DNA from: Acidobacteriota bacterium
GTDB taxonomy: Bacteria > Acidobacteriota > Terriglobia > Bryobacterales > Bryobacteraceae
Direction: 5' to 3'
Length of the DNA stretch: 6,519 bases
Assembly (NCBI GenBank): GCA_021788955.1
Contig: JAJYKC010000146.1
Location: 1-6,519, forward strand
Shown here: in pieces, positions 5,048-6,519 of the stretch
Numbering within the stretch: the first letter of the stretch is position 1
Layout: the number at the start of each line of letters is the position of its first letter
The notes under the pieces: generated by a model
What the model was told of the DNA's origin: nothing
Seen by the model: the letters and a program-made list of their open reading frames with translations, nothing else
Databases searched by the model: none
Program-made: the position numbers and the translations under genes

Positions 5048-5686
5048 ATGGAACTGCTCGATCCGGTCGAAGTGCGTGTCCTTGGCGCCCTCGTCGAGAA
5101 GGAAGCCGCCACACCTGAATACTACCCGCTCTCGCTGAACGCGCTGGTCAACGCCTGCAATCAGAAATCGAACCGCCATCCTGTAGTGAACTACACCGAC
5201 GATGACGTCTCCGACGCCATCCTTCGCCTGCGTGCGAAAGGCCTGGCCATCACGATCACCGGGGGCAGCCGCGTCGCGAAATACGGCCAGCGGATCTCGG
5301 AAACGCTGAACCTGGGCCGACGTGAACTCGCCGTTGTGGCCGTCCTTCTGCTGCGCGGTCCGCAGACGCTTGGCGAAATCAAGGACCGCTCGGAGCGGCT
5401 CTACCATTTTGCCGACCTTGATGAAACCTCGTCTACGTTAGACCGGCTCGCCGCCTGGCCGGCAATGCCGCTTACGGTGAAGCTGCCGCGCCAGGCGGGC
5501 CAGAAGGAGGCACGCTTTGCCCACTTACTTTCCGGCGAGCCGCAGCCCGAGTCCGTAGCGGACTTGGACGTCGCTTCGCCGTCAAACGTCACAATCGAAC
5601 GGCTGGAAGATGAAGTGCGCGGTCTACGTGACGAAGTCGCCGAACTCCGGCGCCGATTCGACGCTCTCGAAGCCCAGTTCCGCTAA
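5048..5686 (+). CDS. yceH: YceH family (DUF480) winged-helix protein
   Basis: A 212-residue member of the DUF480/YceH family, whose function is not established; the fold consists of two winged-helix domains. The first (about 1-85) carries the family hallmark EVRVLGALVEKEAATPEYYP followed by LSLNALVNACNQKSNRHPVV. The second (about 90-165) has LLLRGPQTLGEIKDRSERLYHF and the loop LPRQAGQKEARFAHLLSG. The C-terminus (182-211) is a predicted coiled coil with heptad-like spacing (IERLEDEVRGLRDEVAELRR), which could mediate oligomerisation. Length and motifs are typical and the gene looks intact. It follows the cupin gene by 17 bp behind a strong ribosome binding site. Its stop lies 8 bp from the stop of the convergent permease gene. 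DNA binding is plausible from the fold but not proven. Confidence 0.95.
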   Translation: MELLDPVEVRVLGALVEKEAATPEYYPLSLNALVNACNQKSNRHPVVNYTDDDVSDAILRLRAKGLAITITGGSRVAKYGQRISETLNLGRRELAVVAVLLLRGPQTLGEIKDRSERLYHFADLDETSSTLDRLAAWPAMPLTVKLPRQAGQKEARFAHLLSGEPQPESVADLDVASPSNVTIERLEDEVRGLRDEVAELRRRFDALEAQFR

Positions 5687-5694
5687 GCGGGCCA

Positions 5695-6519
5695 TTACTC
5701 GGATCGCAAAGCTTCTACCGGGTCCACCTTCAACGCGCGGAGAGCCGGCACATAACTCCCGGCAGCAGCTGCAACGAGGAGGCCCAAAGGTGCGAGCATG
5801 AACGTCACCGGGTCGAGCGCGCTGACACCAAACAGCAATGAGGCAAGCCAATGCGTGAAGATCAAGGCTGCCACTACCCCGAACGCAGTCCCCAAACCGG
5901 CTAACATCAATCCCTGCCGGACAAACAGTGTTCCGACCTCTGCCGGTCTCGCGCCCAGCGCCACGCGGATGCCAATCTCCCTTTGCCGCTGCGAAACCGA
6001 ATACGAAATTACACCGTACAATCCGACGATTCCCAGCAATAACGCCATCGCTCCGGCAATCGCGAGCATGACCAGTGTGAACGACGTCCGCGCCATCGAG
6101 CGGGCGTAGATCTGATCGAGTGTTCTCACATCGGCCAGCGGGAGGTTCGGATCCACGGCCCACACGGCTCGCCGGACGTCGTCGAGAAATCCTTGTGAGC
6201 CTGTCCTGCTACTGCGAATGACGTATGCCAGGTCGCGCCTTACGAAGTCCTTATCCGCGGCGAAGTTGCTCATCCGAAGCGGCCATAGCACCTCCGTCGG
6301 AGCTTTTTGATCCACCCCGTCGTCGCGCATATCCGCTATCACGCCCACGACCTCACGCCAGTCTTTGTTCGTCGCATCCCGGATCCGTTTCCCCACCGCC
6401 GCCTGTGGGCTGCCCCATACTTCGCGAGCCGTGTTTTCGGTCAGCATCGCGACGGAGCGCTTGTCGAACGTATCCTCCCACGTGAATTCCCTCCCTGCCA
6501 CGAGCGTACTTCCCATTGC
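5695..6519 (-). CDS. ABC transporter permease, MacB/FtsX type, C-terminal part (5' end outside window)
   Basis: Inner-membrane permease of the MacB/FtsX superfamily; 274 codons plus the stop are visible and the frame is still open at the window edge. The methionine near the edge (complement of 6514-6516) is internal, because MGSTLVAGREFTWEDT is the interior of the MacB periplasmic core domain. That domain runs to about residue 135 of the visible part (GKRIRD..., VVGVIADMRDDG, VDPNLPLADVRTLDQ). An FtsX domain follows, with membrane spans near 146-172, 203-222 and 237-256, and the cytoplasmic coupling segment YSVSQRQREIGIRVALGA (172-189) that contacts an ATPase. The ending ALKVDPVEALRSE is typical. 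In Acidobacteriota many such proteins are ADOP permeases with duplicated FtsX/MacB-core units and no linked ATPase gene; that is a likely identity here, but the N-terminal half is not visible. Confidence 0.92.
   Translation of the reverse strand, partial: AMGSTLVAGREFTWEDTFDKRSVAMLTENTAREVWGSPQAAVGKRIRDATNKDWREVVGVIADMRDDGVDQKAPTEVLWPLRMSNFAADKDFVRRDLAYVIRSSRTGSQGFLDDVRRAVWAVDPNLPLADVRTLDQIYARSMARTSFTLVMLAIAGAMALLLGIVGLYGVISYSVSQRQREIGIRVALGARPAEVGTLFVRQGLMLAGLGTAFGVVAALIFTHWLASLLFGVSALDPVTFMLAPLGLLVAAAAGSYVPALRALKVDPVEALRSE

Noticed and set aside
5624..6163. Open frame on the - strand overlapping the yceH end and the permease
   Set aside because: Out-of-frame shadow; the overlapping frame encodes a clear FtsX domain and the opposite strand a clear YceH C-terminus.
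1..6519. CRISPR array, toxin-antitoxin pair, retron or other defence cassette
   Set aside because: No regularly spaced repeats other than the 9-bp tandem array, and every substantial gene-free gap is under 100 bp; any such cargo would lie left of the integrase, outside the window.

Overview
The window looks like a piece of chromosome from a GC-rich soil-type bacterium, most likely an acidobacterium related to Solibacter/Bryobacter. This is inferred from the mix of genes: a MacB/FtsX-type permease of the kind greatly expanded in Acidobacteriota, a kumamolisin-like S53 peptidase, a DUF480 (YceH) protein and a divergent Fpg-family glycosylase. No rRNA or other decisive phylogenetic marker is present.

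Layout. (1) Positions 1-1203 are the end of an integrated element: a tyrosine recombinase gene on the + strand pointing at the 3' end of a tRNA gene. (2) Positions 1204-1279 hold a complete tRNA-Thr(CGU) on the - strand, which is the probable attachment site; the element would extend leftwards out of the window. (3) A 68-bp divergent spacer follows, then a class I SAM-dependent methyltransferase (1348-1998). Its last 26 codons are cut off by an in-frame TGA but remain open to 2079. Two bases later comes a GTG-started Fpg/MutM-family DNA glycosylase (2082-2888). (4) A - strand kumamolisin-like S53 (sedolisin) peptidase precursor (2898-4478) converges on the glycosylase gene with a 9-bp gap. (5) An 84-bp divergent spacer carries three perfect copies of a 9-bp tandem repeat. 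(6) A + strand pair follows: a single-domain cupin (4563-5030) and a YceH/DUF480 winged-helix protein (5048-5686). (7) At the right edge, on the - strand, is the C-terminal part of an ABC-type permease (5695 to beyond 6519).

The genes do not form one pathway. The methyltransferase and glycosylase look co-transcribed, and so do the cupin and YceH genes; the peptidase and permease are separate - strand units. Coding density is very high, with no gene-free stretch above 300 bases. The observations most worth following up are the tRNA-anchored island boundary, the premature stop in the methyltransferase, the tandem repeat between the peptidase and cupin genes, and the unusual lesion-recognition residues of the glycosylase. 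I found no convincing wholly new multi-gene system. No rho-independent terminator or CRISPR array could be supported.
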